This document shows, one piece after another, positions 13,801 to 28,800 of a DNA stretch of 64,000 nt. The stretch covers positions 21,052,979 to 21,116,978 of the forward strand of contig CM049321.1 of assembly GCA_026874595.1 (NCBI GenBank). The letters are read 5' to 3'. Positions within the stretch are counted from its first letter, which is position 1; every line of letters begins with the position of its first letter. The notes below the pieces were generated by a model that saw nothing but the letters and a program-made list of their open reading frames with translations, had not been told where the DNA came from and did not search any database. Made by a program: the position numbers and the translations under genes. Source of the DNA: Sipunculus nudus. Taxonomy: Eukaryota > Annelida > Sipuncula > Golfingiida > Sipunculidae.

Positions 13801-16800
13801 TTATCCTTTTTTGGCTGAATACGAAGGTTTCCCTGTAAAACCATCCCTGCACATGCTGTTCTGTGTGTAAGTAATATAGTCCACCTGTTGTTTACCAATG
13901 CTGTGTGATAAGAGATCCTGTCTTGCACATCTCTCAAACAAGGGTATATATAAACTTATTTATTTTACATGGGTTGTACAAATAGTTATTATAACTAATC
14001 GAGGCACACTCCATGGCTCCGGAGATGGCGTTCGGTAGTCTGTTGAGGTAGAGGAAACCAGAGTACCCGAAGAAAACCACCGGCCTTGGACGGGCAACTA
14101 CAACCCACTCTCATAGCCACGCCGGGGATCGAACCCGGGTCACCAGCGGAGAGAGCCAAGCATTTTACCACTCAGCTGTCCAGGCCCCTGCAGGTAACGC
14201 AGAGGGAACAGTTTGGAAGCAAGAGAATCTCAATTAGTGAAGTTGTGCAGTATATGGTAACTGGGTGGTATGCTTCCTATGTTTGTTTTTTTGCCACTGA
14301 TCACCCTGATGCAAGTATAACAATTTACAGAGTAAACACTATGCCTGATTATGTGCATAGGTACCTTTAAGACACAGGATTAGGTCAGAGAAATTTATTT
14401 CATTGGACTTTACAGTGACCTGTTTGTATAGCAGGCACATTGTAGCTGAAATATCTACAAAATGTACCCACCTGTGAAATGGTCAGATAGCTACCCAAAA
14501 GGACAAAGCACGAGTATTGATTGTGTGATGGGTTTGACTTAAAACATCTTTATACATAGATATAGTGGAGGTACGAGCTTTGGACTCAACCTATGTATGT
14601 ACAGAATGTATATGGTTTTCAAGCCCAATATGACTTTTTAATATGCTTTCATGAATATGTAATATGTAAGTCCGTGAAAGCTGAATCATATATATAAGGA
14701 TCTGCTCACATTCCACCAAAATCTTGCACTCTGCCATTATATCTGTTGAATAAGCTAAAAATCTGTTGGACATGCTAAATAAATTTCCCATTATAAATAC
14801 TGACTAGTAGTATACCCATAAATTTGACATGCAACATGTGAAATCATGGTTTTAGTGTGTACACAAAATGGCAGCCCCCATGAGCAGTTTCAAGAAAAAG
14901 GAAGGTGCGTGATAAGGGCACGGGATGCAACACAAAAATATTCAAGGGACAGGTTCCTGCAAACAAAGATAGTTCAGATGTTAGCAAGGGTGCCTGTATC
15001 ATATAAAATTCTAGCTTAATAACACTTTTTTTTTTTTTTACAACAGATAGAAACAGGCAGACAGGTAGAAACCCACCTAACTACTGTCCTCAGAGTACTT
15101 TACCCGGCCCTTATGAAACCCTGAGCTCAGAAAAATTTTAAATGGCTCATGGGGTCTGCCATTTTGCATACAGATTAAAACCTGGATGGCACATGTGGGA
15201 ATTAAGGTTATACCACTTGTAATACAAATTATATTATTAATATTATTATTATTATTATAAAGGACAATGTTCGTTGAGTTGACATGAAGCAAAACAGTAC
15301 CAGACTTCTAGTGGTAAATATCACCATGATGGCATGAGTACAATTACTTTTTCAAAATACAGGGTTAAACATTGTGTCCAGCTTTCATAAACAGAATAAC
15401 CCATTTATATCAAAGTTAAACAATTACTACATGTATGAAACCACTTGTGTTGAACCTCTGATAAGTTGAAGTTTGATCGCAAGTCCCTTGACTTCCACAC
15501 AACTAAGTTTTACTTTAACTTCTGAGGTAAAAAGTGTACAACTGAAAAACTTAAGTATCAAATATCTTCAAATAACTAGGGGTGCGGAATTACTATGTCC
15601 GACTTGTCCGACACAGATGTTAATGAACATCGACAAGATATTTACAGCCACTAACTTAGTCTAGGGACAAGTAGAAAAAGACAAAAAAATAATATTCATT
15701 GAAAAATATGTTAAGAGTATGTGAATGAGGATGTATCTTAAAATTTATAACATTGATTCTTGAACAGTGCTCAGAATGCAAATGAGGTCTGATCCATATG
15801 TGTGACCTGCGTGTTCAGTGTTGATAAACGCAGAGTCCGAGATTTTTTGCTGATGATAGACCAGTTCCTTTTTACTGAAATGTCACTATCATAATTTCTG
15901 TGGAAGTGACGAATAAATCAGGAGCAAGGGAATAAGTCTACGCTTGCATCAACATGGGCAATCATCAATGACATTCCAATTCCCTCCATGTCACCTGCGG
16001 TCTTTAAGGTAAACTTACACCATATAGGCCACATCAGGTTCGAACTTGTGAGAAATCACCATGAATATTTTGTAACCTAGCTTTGTACATCATCTTGTCA
16101 ACACAATTTCACATTCAGTGGCTTGAATGAAAACAAACATCACCAAGTAGCCTAGTGACCGCATTATTTATGCATGGATTTTGCCAATAATCAAACTCAG
16201 GTGAGATAATATATTGGTAAGTATTTATGGCGAGTGTCATGAATATCCATCAAGGCCCTGGTAAGTTATCCCAACAACACTAAAAGTATAAGGATGGACC
16301 GACTGGGGGTATACATTGATACATCTCATCATAGATGGGCTTATAAAAAGTAAATGGCCCCTGTATTTCTTACTCTTGTTCATCTCTATACAATATCAAG
16401 TGTGCATGCACTGGGTAGATGCTATAAACATTACTGTAATGTAACAGAGACCCATAATAAGAAGACTGCCAAATTATTGCTGATAGCATACACATGGTTA
16501 TAGGTACACTGGCAGTCACACTGCTGTCAGCTCTGACAAACCACACACATCAGCTGGTGATCAGCCTGGCCCTGGCTGCCAGTGACTGGCACTGTAACAT
16601 GATCAGTCAAAACAGCCTGGGAAATCCCCTTCTGAACTACATGTCTGGCCAGCTATAAACACACTGGTCTCTCTCACTTTGGTGCTCTCTTGTTGACTGC
16701 AGAGCATACACACTTGTATTACAGACAAAAATGTTACTGCCAAGAGGTTACTTTGAATGCTGGTTAAATAAACATTGTATTTTGAACTTCAAAAAATGTG

Positions 16801-19800
16801 TTGATGTAAACTTCAATATTCAGTATCCTTAAATGGCCATAAGATTGACTCCTACTTCCTGCAAGAGTTTAAATTGTAAAGAATCCACCCCTACACCTAA
16901 ATATAGCAGGAATGGAATGTCATAGTTGTAACTGTACCTTGGCCTAGTTATCTACATGAAAGGGGTAACAATGGAATGCTTTAGTTCCTGCTGTACCTTG
17001 GCAAAGTTATTCACAGTTGTACCTTGGCAAAATTATTCAGTTGTGCCTTGGCAAAGTTATTCAAAGTTGTACCTTGACAAAGTTATTCACAGTTGTACCT
17101 TGGCAAAGTTATTCACAGTTGTGCCTTGGCAAAGTTATTCACAGTTGTACCTTGGCAAAGTTATTCACAGTTGTACCTTGGCAAAGTTATTCACAGTTGT
17201 ACCTTGGCAAAGTTATTCACAGTTGTACCTTGGCAAAGTTATTCACAGTTGTACCTTGGCAAAGTTATTCACAGTTGTACCTTGGCAAAGTTATCTAGTA
17301 ATCAGTTGTGGATCTTTCCATACATGTTGCTTTAATGGCTGATGGACAAGCAAACTTGTGTAAAATCGTAATTTCTGTCAACAAGCCTTGTAGATAATTA
17401 TGATCAACCATTAAAGTGACATGTATAGAAAGATCCACAAACTGATTAGGCTCACTGGTTCTGGTACTGATTACTTGACCTAGTTATCTACAAGAAAGAG
17501 GTTACAATGGAATGCTTTAGTTCCTGCTGTACTTTGGCCTAGTTATCTACATGGCTTTTTGACAAAGATTATGATTTAACACAAGTTTGCTTGTCCACCA
17601 GCCATTAAAATAGTAAGGATGAAGAGATCCACAAACAGATTAGGGTAACTGGTTTTGGTATTATATGGAACATATTTGACCAAGTTCTTTCACTGTGATC
17701 AAGTTGTAATTAAGCGGCAGCAGTAGAAAGCCAGCAATGTCCCTGTTCATGTCAATGTCAATATTCAGTATCCTTTAATGGCCATAAGATTGACTCCTAC
17801 TTCCTGCAAAAGTTTAAATTGTAAAGAATCCACCCCTACACCTAAATATAGAAGGAGTCGAATGCCATAGTTGTAACTGTACCTTGACCTAGTTATCTAC
17901 ATGAAAGAGGTAACAATGGAATGCTTCAGTTCCTGCTATACCTTGGCAAAGTTATTCACAGTTGTACCTTGGCTTAGTTATCTAGTAATCAGTTGTGGAT
18001 CTTTCCATACATGTTGCTTTAATGGCTGATGGACAAGCAAACTTGTGTAAAATCACAATTTCTGTCAAAAAGCCTTGTAGAAAATTCTGATCAGCCATTA
18101 AAGTAACATGTATGGAAAGATCAAGAAACTGATTAGGCTCCCTGGTTCTGGTACTGGTTACTTGACCAAGTTATCTACAAGAAAGAGGTTACAATGGAAT
18201 GCTTTAGTTCCTGCTGTACCTTGGCAAAGTTATTCACAGCTGTACCTTGGCCTAATTATCTACATGGCTTTTTGACAGAGATTATGATTGAACACAAGCT
18301 TGCTTGTCCATCAGCCATTAAAATAATAAGTATGGAGAGATCCACAAACTGATAAGGGTTACTGGTTTTGGTATTATATGGAACATATTTGATCAAGTCA
18401 TACATCATTGTATTTGTTAACTTGTATCTGAAATGTTTGTTGTCTATGTAAAATCTGTTTCCAACGGATAATATTACCCATTATATGTAATAATTTAATA
18501 TAAATTCTATACATAATGTTAACTTAATATTCCATGTTTGGATATTTTATTTATAAGTGTGCATATATTTTTATTTTCCTTAAATGAATAATGACCAAAA
18601 TGCCTCATTGTTTCCTTAACATTTATTTACAATATGTATCTTGATGTCTTTTCAGGTCCAAAATTCAAGTCACCCGATGCTGACTGTGAAGGTCCATAAC
18701 AACAAAGTGAGAACCCTTTTACTGCCAAACACCAGCCAGGATGATTGTGGACAAAACATCAGGTTATTATAAATACGGCAGACCATGGCCTCTTCTGTTC
18801 CCGCTACTTGGAACATATGACATAATGTCTCTTGGGCACTTCAGCCAACTTAAAGTAGAGCATAAGTTTGCTAAGACTAGATAGGGCCAGATAACACAAA
18901 TACTTGGAACATTTTGGGGTTGACAGTGTCACAAATACTAAGCCTTTGATCATGAAATCTAAAATTTGAAGTCACAGGGGTTTTTCCTGTGTGTGACGTC
19001 TCTGCCGAGTTGCTCATAGACGTGCCAATGGTTTTTGAACAAATCACACCTCTTGTTTTTTGTTAACAAATAAAAAGGGAAAAATGTTTTTCCTCCAGGA
19101 ATTGGGTTCATTTTATGTAAAATCTATATTAATATTTTTTCATAGGTAAGTGTGCTACTGTGCTATTTGATAATAAAATGTCGAAATGAGATTTGGAATA
19201 CATTTACAGCTAAACGTCATGTTTTGAAAGTTTCATTTTATCTGCCTTGTTTCATGTATACAAACAATTAATTGTAGCCTCATATTTGTTTAATGATCAC
19301 ATCAAGTAAATAAAGATCAGCATATATGATAAAATATAGTGGGGATGGTCAGATAAGAAAATGCTAATGACTATCTGGCTGAATTATGCTTGCATGCATA
19401 AATGGGCTTTGACTGTGCCAGCCAGTGGTTTTGTCCTCCAATACATAGGAAACTGCTTTGGAAATATCCTGTACTGTGCATTTTTTTAAATTTATCTCTC
19501 AACAAGACATTTCTTGGCACCGCTGGTGCCATAGTATCGCCAGACAAATGAGGTTTTGTGGTATTTTGTTGATATAATGTGATGTATTTGTATTTTAGCA
19601 ATGAATGTGAGAAACATTTGTACAAAATATAGGGATAGGGAAGGACAATTGATCAAAGGGTTTTTGACTTATAATGCTCACAGTGCTGTCAAGAGGCCCT
19701 TTTTAAGATATTCATGATTTTATGTTTTTCACCAAATATGGGAATATTCAAGGTCAAGGTCACTCTCATAGTCACGGTCATGACCCCAAATCAATAAACT

Positions 19801-22800
19801 GCATTCCAAAATATCCAACATTTGAAAAAAAAATTAAATTAAAAAAAAATAATTTAAATTAAATTAAATTTTAAAATTAAATTTAAAATTAAATATACCT
19901 CATTCCATAAACTATATCTATATACATGCATAACATGAAAGAAATCTGTCCATTACTGTTTGACTTATAATGCTCACAGTATATACTGTCAAGTGGCAAT
20001 GATGGGGTATTCAAAGGCGCAAAAAACAAGAAAAGGACAACAGGTGGCGCCACCTATCTTCTGCAAAAGACAAAACTATCCAAGATCTTCCATCAACTTG
20101 ATTTTTGGACCAATCCATGCATCCCTTTTTAAGATATTCATGATTTTATGTGATTTTCACCATATATGGTAATATTCAAGGTCAAAGCCACTCTCAAAGG
20201 AAAGGTCAAGACCCCAATTTTAATATACATCATCCTATAACCCATACCTATGTACATGCATAATATTAAAGAAATCTGTCAATCAGTTTTTGACTTGTGA
20301 TGCTAAAAGTACTGTCAAGTGGCAATGATGGGGGTATTAAACGGCACAAAAACAAGAAAAGGATACTAGGTGGCACCACCAGTTTCCGGTACATGACATC
20401 ACTATCCAAGATCTTTGTCCAACTTGATTTTTGGATAAATCCATGAAAGATTTCTTGAGATATTTAAGAATTTGTGTGATTTTCCCCAAAAATGGATCTA
20501 TTCAAGGTCACTCTCCTAGTTGAGGTCATGACCCCATTTTAAATAGGCTTCGTCCTCTCGCCTATATCTATAAATGTGTCAAGTTTGAAAAAGATCCTTG
20601 AAATATTTTTTGAGTTATTGTGTCCAAAAGAAATCTCTGCGGCGGCGCAACCGTGCCTAAACCATAGTATCTCCAGACTATGTCTGGCGATACGATATTT
20701 TAAATACAATATACCAAATGCACACAGAGCAAAGCCCAACATATAATTTGTCTAATTACTATCAATCACTGAACTTAATGAAATGTTATGATAAGCACAG
20801 GTTTTTCCTCGTAAAAGAATTTTTTTTCTTCACTCAAACCATGTGACACACCAATGTTTCTAACTAGAATATCAGCAGAAGCTGACAAAAGCCCTCAGCC
20901 TAAAGAACAGTGTTTAAAGGTGGTAACAGTAACAAGTACTAAATATCTGTTCTGACATGGATGTATATCTGTACATGTCTCAGTTATAAATTTAAAATGA
21001 AGAGGTATGTACCATGATTCATAACAATCCACCAAATGTTTCCAAAAAAATAAGCTTCTAAGTTTTATTCTATTATAAGCTCTGTGACCTTGAAAAGTAG
21101 GTTAAGGTCACCCATCTTCGAACTTGACCGAGATTTTGTCGATATACATCTTCACCAAAGAAATAAAATTCCTATTGTGAATCCTTTTAGAGATATCCCG
21201 CTCACAAGGCCAAAGTTGAAAATCCAAGAAAAATTCATTAAAAATCAGAAATTGTAGGTGGCATCCCCAAACTTGTGCAGCAGTTACAGACCATCAGTCC
21301 CTATGATCATAGTAAGTATTGTGAAAATCCACCCAATGGTTCCTGAGAAATAAGCTTCTAAATGTTTTTTCTATAATCAGCTCTAAAACGTAGAAAAATA
21401 GGTCAAGGTCATCCATCTTCGAACTTGACCGAGATTTTGTCAATATACATCTTCACCGAAAAAATAAAATTCCTACGGTGAATCTTTTTTTAGATATCCC
21501 GCTCACAAGCCCAAAGTTGAAAAATACGATAAAAATTTATTAAAAATCAGAAATTGTAGGTGGCGCCACCAAACTTGTGTAGCAGGTACAGACTATCAGT
21601 CTCAATAATCATAGTAAGTTTTGTGAAAATCCACCAAATGGTTCCTGAGTAATAAGCATCTAAGTGTTTTTCTATAATCAGCTCTAAAATGTAGAAAAAT
21701 AGGTCAAGGTCACCCATCTTTGAACTTGACCGAGATTTTGTCGATATACATCTTTTCCGAGGAAATAAAATACTGACGGTGAATCCTTTTCCAGATATCC
21801 CGCTCACAAGGTAAAAGTTAACGGACGACGGACGGACGGACGGACGGACGGACAGACAGCTTGGGTGACGACAATAGCCCATCAGCTTAAGGGCTGAGGG
21901 CTAAAAAGTAACAAAGTCTATAGTACACCAGCATAGAGTACCACAGTATGCACTCATGACAAGTTTATGATTGAGACATAAATATAGCTGAAATACCATG
22001 ATAAAGATAAAATAATTCTTGAACCATGAAATATTTATACATGTCACTATCATTTATACATGTCATCTTATCAGCAATGTTGAGACATCAGATCTCTGAG
22101 TGTTCAATGATGGTTTTCCCCCAAAAAGTATTTTTTTTTATTATTGACAAGTGTACCTAGTAATAGGCTGGTATCAGTACAAACTGAGAACCAGCAGATC
22201 AAAATAGAAATTTTATAGCAGAGATAATGCTGGGTTTTGGATCAAACCTTGGAAAACAGATGGGAATCACTACTCTTGTAGTCCACAAAACGATAAATAT
22301 TATATGCATATTGAATAGGGTTGTATCAATTTATCGATACGAATCGATACACGACACGATAACCGAAATGCGTTGCATGCTGTATTGGACGTATCGATTG
22401 CTTGCTAATGAATAGCAGTCTAACTTTACATATAACCATGACGATTTATAAATGTAAATGCACTGCAGCCTATATATTTGTTGCTTTGGCTTTTAAGACT
22501 TGTTAATAAATGTATATACGCATGCACGTCAGTACTTCCATGACAAGCATGCGCATGTGAGTGCCAATAGATGAATGATAATAACGTTTATCTTTATTAA
22601 TGAAATCCATATTCACATCACATATTGCTACTAGGAACAAGGTACATTCATGTATATATCCTTTCTATATGTCATTTAATCTCTATTTTTTTTATTTACA
22701 CAGCCCGTCATAGGTTATTCAGAACTCCCGCGTTCGACATCAGATGTCAAATAAATGGTTAAAGCCTGGGGACAAATCCTGTACAAACAGGAGAGTAACT

Positions 22801-25800
22801 AATGGGATTCATATTCACAGAATTATACAAAACTGTGTAATTACATGACATAAAAAGCAGCCTATTATCTTCCCCACCAAATGCAATAAAACATGTTTGT
22901 GGGGGGGGGGGGGGGGGGGGACGCTAAGGGCTCAAAGAAGATCGAGATTTTGCTAGTCTTGATTAAAGAGATTTTTATAATTAAAAGCAACTGGTTTGTT
23001 TATTTATTTAATATCAAGCTTAAGCTACTTAAGTGCATAGCATACTAAATATGTTGTATGTTAAAATAAAAAAAAAATCATATAAAAACCAAAAAACAGA
23101 GCTTTCATTAAGAAATGATATACAAAGAAAAATGAAACGTATCGTCAATACGTATCAGTATTTGTACCGGAAGAGGCGGACCCATACCCAGCCCTAATAT
23201 TGAACCATACAATATGCATGCATATAAAAGGCTGTGGAATACATACAAATATAATTATAATAAATGACACAAAATACAGGCCCGTTATATATAATTTTTA
23301 CTAAAGATGTCACCTGAAGGGTCTCTTTGTCTTAAGCACAACATGACAGATTATATTGGTACAAACACACCACACACCGTAGTGAGTGAATGATATAAAA
23401 CTGAAATACTGAATCCGTGCATGAATAGCAGTAATGTAATCCAGTCTAAACTGTCCAAATCCAAGTCTTAGTCCAGGCTACTCTAGTCCAAATCTTAAGT
23501 CCAAAATCTTAAGGTTCACCCCCCAGGAGTCAGACTCATTTAGAACCAGAATGCAAGTCAAAATCAAAATAAATCTCCTTAAGATTTCAGATTTTTAAGT
23601 AAGTTCCTACTTGTCTTTAATATAACATTGGTTAATTACATTAATAGCTCCTGATGCTGAGCAAAGCTGAGTATATATATAGTGTTATTTTGTAACATTC
23701 TGTTGGTAATTGGCACATGTACACAAGTCTTTATAATGTTTGACAGTTTTTTTTCCCAAGAGGACTCTATATAGACTCTGCATGATTTCTCGAGTCCTTA
23801 CCTCCGAGCTTTTGAGTACAAATCTGAAGTCCAGAACCTTTGAGTCAAAGTTTTAAGTCCCTAAAAAATTCAAAACGCAAGTCCTACATCACTAATGAAT
23901 AATACCTGACTAAACAATAAACTGAGTTAACTGACATTCTCTTTTAGTCTAGTAGTCTACTGCAGTACTACAATTTAGAAATTAAACTTAACCCTTTAAT
24001 GTTCTCTTTTCTTGTTCAAGTAATACATCTAAACCTGGTTGAAAACATCAGTTCCATAACCTTGAATTGACTCTGTCTTAATTCAGTTTATTGCATATTC
24101 ATAAGGATGTTTTCACATATCAACAGTGACTGAACGTTATGACAGATTCTTCATAATATGTGCAATAGATATATGCAATAGATATGCTTTGCAATTTCAT
24201 ACAACTGATGCACAATATGTATTTAAGCAGGCTTCAAACTGCATTTTTCTTCTATGATTTCTAGGAGTACCAACTAAATGATACCTATAGTTAAATTTGC
24301 TGCAACAATCTCACAATCCCAGGAAATCAGAGGTTACCCTCACATGGTCACACATAAAGATCATTTCAAGATTCCCTGGAATTCTCCGCAAAAAATCTCT
24401 ATCTTTTAGGGATCTATGATTTTCTGTTACCACAAAGGCTGTGATTTAATACCTTAGTCCACTATTTCCTACAACAGGTCACGACACCTTCACATTTTTA
24501 ACATGTCCAAAATCCTATGTCCTGCTGAGATTTTCTTCACCATTTCTTTTGATTTGCCATGACAAATACTTGTCAAAGGCGTGTCACATGCTGTGACTTC
24601 CTAGGATTTTCTGCTATTGTGCATAATTTAATAACTGATCATATCATGTACCTGTGTAGTTATTACTGTTCATCATTTGAAGGACCCACTGCCTTTCTGA
24701 CAACACTTGCACGTTTTCATTATTTCATATTTCTCAACTGACACTCTCCTGTTTTAATTCAGTAGATGTCAGTAATCATTGTGGTTAACAGTAGCATTCA
24801 AATCAGTGGTAATTTCATGATCAATCAACAGAATAATTAGTAAAATCTTTTGAAGTATGAAATTACGGACCATATTTAGACCAGTTCATCATCTAAACTG
24901 ATATGTAGGCCTGCATGCAGGCTAAAAAAATTTCTTAATTCTATAGCCTACATGTCTAAATAGTAAATTAAGAATTAAGTGTTTTTAGTAAATGCAGACT
25001 TCCCTTTATTTGCTTGCAAAATATATATTAATTATAAAAGCACAAATTTCCTCATCAAAAAACTAAGTTATGTGCAAAAATTTGCAATTGATTATGGCAC
25101 TGCAAGATTGATTGTGGGATCATTTGAATCAAGTCACCGATTATCATCAGTCCACTAGTTAATAGTGTTGGAACTGACAATCGATTACAAACGATCTGTA
25201 AATTGATGCAGATGATCTGATGATCAATCCTGAATTGCCATATTCTTAATACAGACTGCAGACTTTTTCAAAAAGGTTAGGCTTTATGACAACAGAAGGT
25301 ATGTACACTTTCATAAAATTCAGACGGTATGTAGGCCTAGATACAAAATGAGAGGATGTAAAGGTCTTAATTTGATCAATCAATTTTTACTGATGATAAA
25401 TTATAAAATTACAACCTATTCCCTAAACTTCTCGAAAACAACTAATTATCCATCATCAGTTGATAATATGCTAAGATAGATTATGATACCGGATAGGGAT
25501 ACCGACCACTAGTGGTTAATCATTTCAAATCTTTGTTTTTTGCCTTCCATGTGATTCTGACAGACTAAAAGAGATTTTCCTCAAATCAACAGTTTTCTTG
25601 GCATGTGAGTATATTGTTAAGGACTGATCACATCAAACTTGCAAATAATTTATTTAAATATACCAAAAACAACCAATTGATGTGATCAATTAATCTGCTC
25701 CACACTACACAACAGTAAGTAAAAAATATCACTTTATTTATTTATTAAACTTTCCACACTTATATGAATACTGATAGTTTATGCCTGACAAAATCACATT

Positions 25801-28800
25801 TGACAAAAGTAAGAGGCACCATGTCAGCAAGCCAGGGAGAAATTTGACTTCTCAGATAAAAGTTGATCAGCATATGATTTTCTAACTGCTGCAAATTTAC
25901 CAAACAGAGGGGTTTATTTTTGCTTCATTATTAATCAGTATAATTACAACATGCAACCTGTGATATCTTGGTTTTAGTGTGTAAACAAAATGGCAGCCAA
26001 CATTGATCAGTTTCGAGAAACCGGGAGAAATATACTGTCAGATTTTGATTAGGGGCAGAGGATGCAAAATGGGAAAACTCTGACAAGGACAGCACCCAGA
26101 CAAGAATCTCTATACAGAGACTGATGGCAAGGGAACAAGTATTGGCAAAGTTTACAGAGGAGTAACTTTTCTTTGGACCACGGTCAAATCCTCAAATTAC
26201 TGAAGGTTTTCAAAAGAAAACCAGCAATTGCTGTCAGACTGGCAAACTAAATATTATTTATGATTTAGAATACTATATTACAAAGAGAGTTTGGTTATAA
26301 TCTTATGAATAAGGAAGTACAGTGGCTTGAAATCAGTACCTCAGTGTATCACAAGTGTACTGTATATATTTAGAAACACTGGATTGTAACAGCAGTCCTG
26401 CAAATACTGAAAACACTTTTAAACACATCAATGGACATGATTTTCCTCATATTGTATTAGTATGAAACAAGCAGAAGATTATCTCCATTGCTCAAGAACT
26501 CCTGAGATCTCATTAATCTGAGCTATCCCTGTCCTGTCTCAGTGCTTTCACACATCACCTTTCAGGGAAATTATGTTGGAGGTGATAACACATCCACTTA
26601 ACACTCACTATACCAGAAATTATTAGCCCAAATAAAGTTAATTAGCACACAAGATGGACACTTGTTACATAGATATGATTCCAATTTGCATCAAGGCAGA
26701 TATTATAAGGATGCTGTTCTCAATGGTCAAAGTTTTCTCCTTGTGTTATTAAATACCTTGATCAAGTTATTGCAGCCTTCAGGGATTGCATTTGTCCCAG
26801 ATAAAACCTATTTTAGATTTTACCAATAGGAATCAATAGGAATTACAGGTAAAACCCAGGAGACCTGGGTAATATCTATTTTAACCAGCTAAGGTTTTAT
26901 CCCGGTAAATCCTGTGTTTTACCCAGGTGCATGGTAAAAACTGCAAACCCAAGTAGATGTGGCCTTTGACAGTGCTAACAACACATAACCATTCCTGATG
27001 ATCAGATGATGCAACTCGAGCAGGTATCTGTCTGAAATTTTACTGACCACACTTCGGCAGTTAACAAGTTGATGAAGCTGGTCTCAGGGCTTTGTCTTGG
27101 GGCTAGTTGTTTTCTTGATCTACCTAGTACCACTAGGAGGACAATTGAGTGTCATCACATCCAGCAGCACATATCTGTGGATAAGACAGCTTTATGATCG
27201 CCTGACTCTGTCCATTCGTAGCTAGTATGAGGGAGAACCATCTTGCGAAGGTATTCAACAGGGTGCTTGCATCTTGGTAGTCAGGTGATAAGCAGCAAGG
27301 CGACTCAGATTGTAAAATTTTCATAATATCAGACACATTATAAAGATAAAACATCACTTCTGAGACCTGTGCAAAATTTATCAATGCAGTCACATCACCT
27401 CTGGACTTCTATGAACAATGACCTTCTCACAGGATTTCCTGACAACAGCACAAGCTTCAGGTGGAACTAAAATGCGGCCTGCATTCTTACTGGTAAAAAA
27501 CAGATCACATCAACCCCGTGTTACATCATCCTTATTGGTTGTCTAAATATTGGACAAAGCATCAAATTTAAGGTAATAGTACTTAACTTTGCATGGGACC
27601 CTCCCTGCTTAAACAGCATCAACTTACCTAAGCAGTTATCTCACACTAAAAACGTCATACTATTACAGCTTTGCACTAATCATCATTCACCAGACCTACT
27701 AACAGGTGATATCTCACTCAGGATACCACGATATGGGTACAGTGCACACAAATGCTTGATGGTAAACTGTAGAATGAAAATTATACCTGACCTTCCATCC
27801 CAAGTGTAGCAATCTATATATTTAAGAACCACTTAAAGGGGCCCAATCACTTATAAAGCATTTTGCATTAACACGAAAAATAGCTTCTTCTCTTTAAAAT
27901 AAACCTGTACACACCAAAACATTGCCTAGAAACTGTTTGCTTACTCCTGTGGTATTAAAAACAGTGGACTGGGCGTGATCCCATATGTCAACATAAACAC
28001 AGCACGTGGGGCTGAGTGCATCACGAAGCCACAACATGTGACAATCAGGAGATGCCCTGACTGACTTGGTTAAAAATGTGATACATGTTTTTTGGCTTAA
28101 ACACCACATGTTGCGGCTCACAATCGGACTTCCAGTCATGTGGTATGTTGTGGTAAACATACACACGTCATCTGTGTTTACCAACCCACATAACCATAAC
28201 AATGAGTTAAACAGCCGTCCACAGGTACTGGGACTGTGCTGGAGTGTTTTGCATGGAAACTTTTGTATAAAGCAAAACTTAACTGACAGTGTGAAAGAAT
28301 AGGCATAATATTCCCCTGATTATGCCCCTTGGAACTTGGTAGTTTTGACGTGTTCATCCCACTTTTTTTGCAATCATTAGTACAACATATGTCAATTATG
28401 TCTGGACTAAGTGATATATACAGGTGCTATTTCAACGGTTAAGGTGGACAGAAATGCATGTACTTTAACACATATAAATAAATAAATAATAATAATAAAT
28501 CATTATAGACCTAAAATATGATAATCATGCAGTGAAAGATTCAGTATTACATCTGCCAAAAGACCCATTCCCACCTGGGTTTATTTCTGGTTTTCTGTCA
28601 GTATTGTCAATTTGTCATCCCCATTAAATTCTGATATTTAATATATAGCCAGATAAGGGGGCGAGCTCAGTAACTATTTGCCTTAGTACTGGTATACTCA
28701 AGGAGTTCCCTTTCAATTCAATGTTATGAATTTGTACATTACTAAATTTGGAGATTTCTGATTAAATAAAGAGCCATGATAATAAATAGAATATAATAAC

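Larger units (their letters stand above)
16812..17690. repeat. Tandem duplication, unit 1 (with expanded minisatellite)
   Basis: Begins TCAATATTCAGTATCC and ends near TATGGAACATATTTGA; the same order of blocks recurs at 17757-18396. This copy has the 26-bp minisatellite expanded to about 11 units. Confidence 0.8.

Noticed and set aside
14115-14188. Possible tRNA gene on the minus strand
   Set aside because: The B box is perfect, but the anticodon arm and acceptor stem do not form, and a SINE-type body follows.
16956-17342. Plus-strand frame of 128 codons with a clear 26-residue repeat, plus overlapping frames in the other registers
   Set aside because: The frames are a by-product of a stop-free 26-bp minisatellite. 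All three frames are open and the flanks have no coding character.
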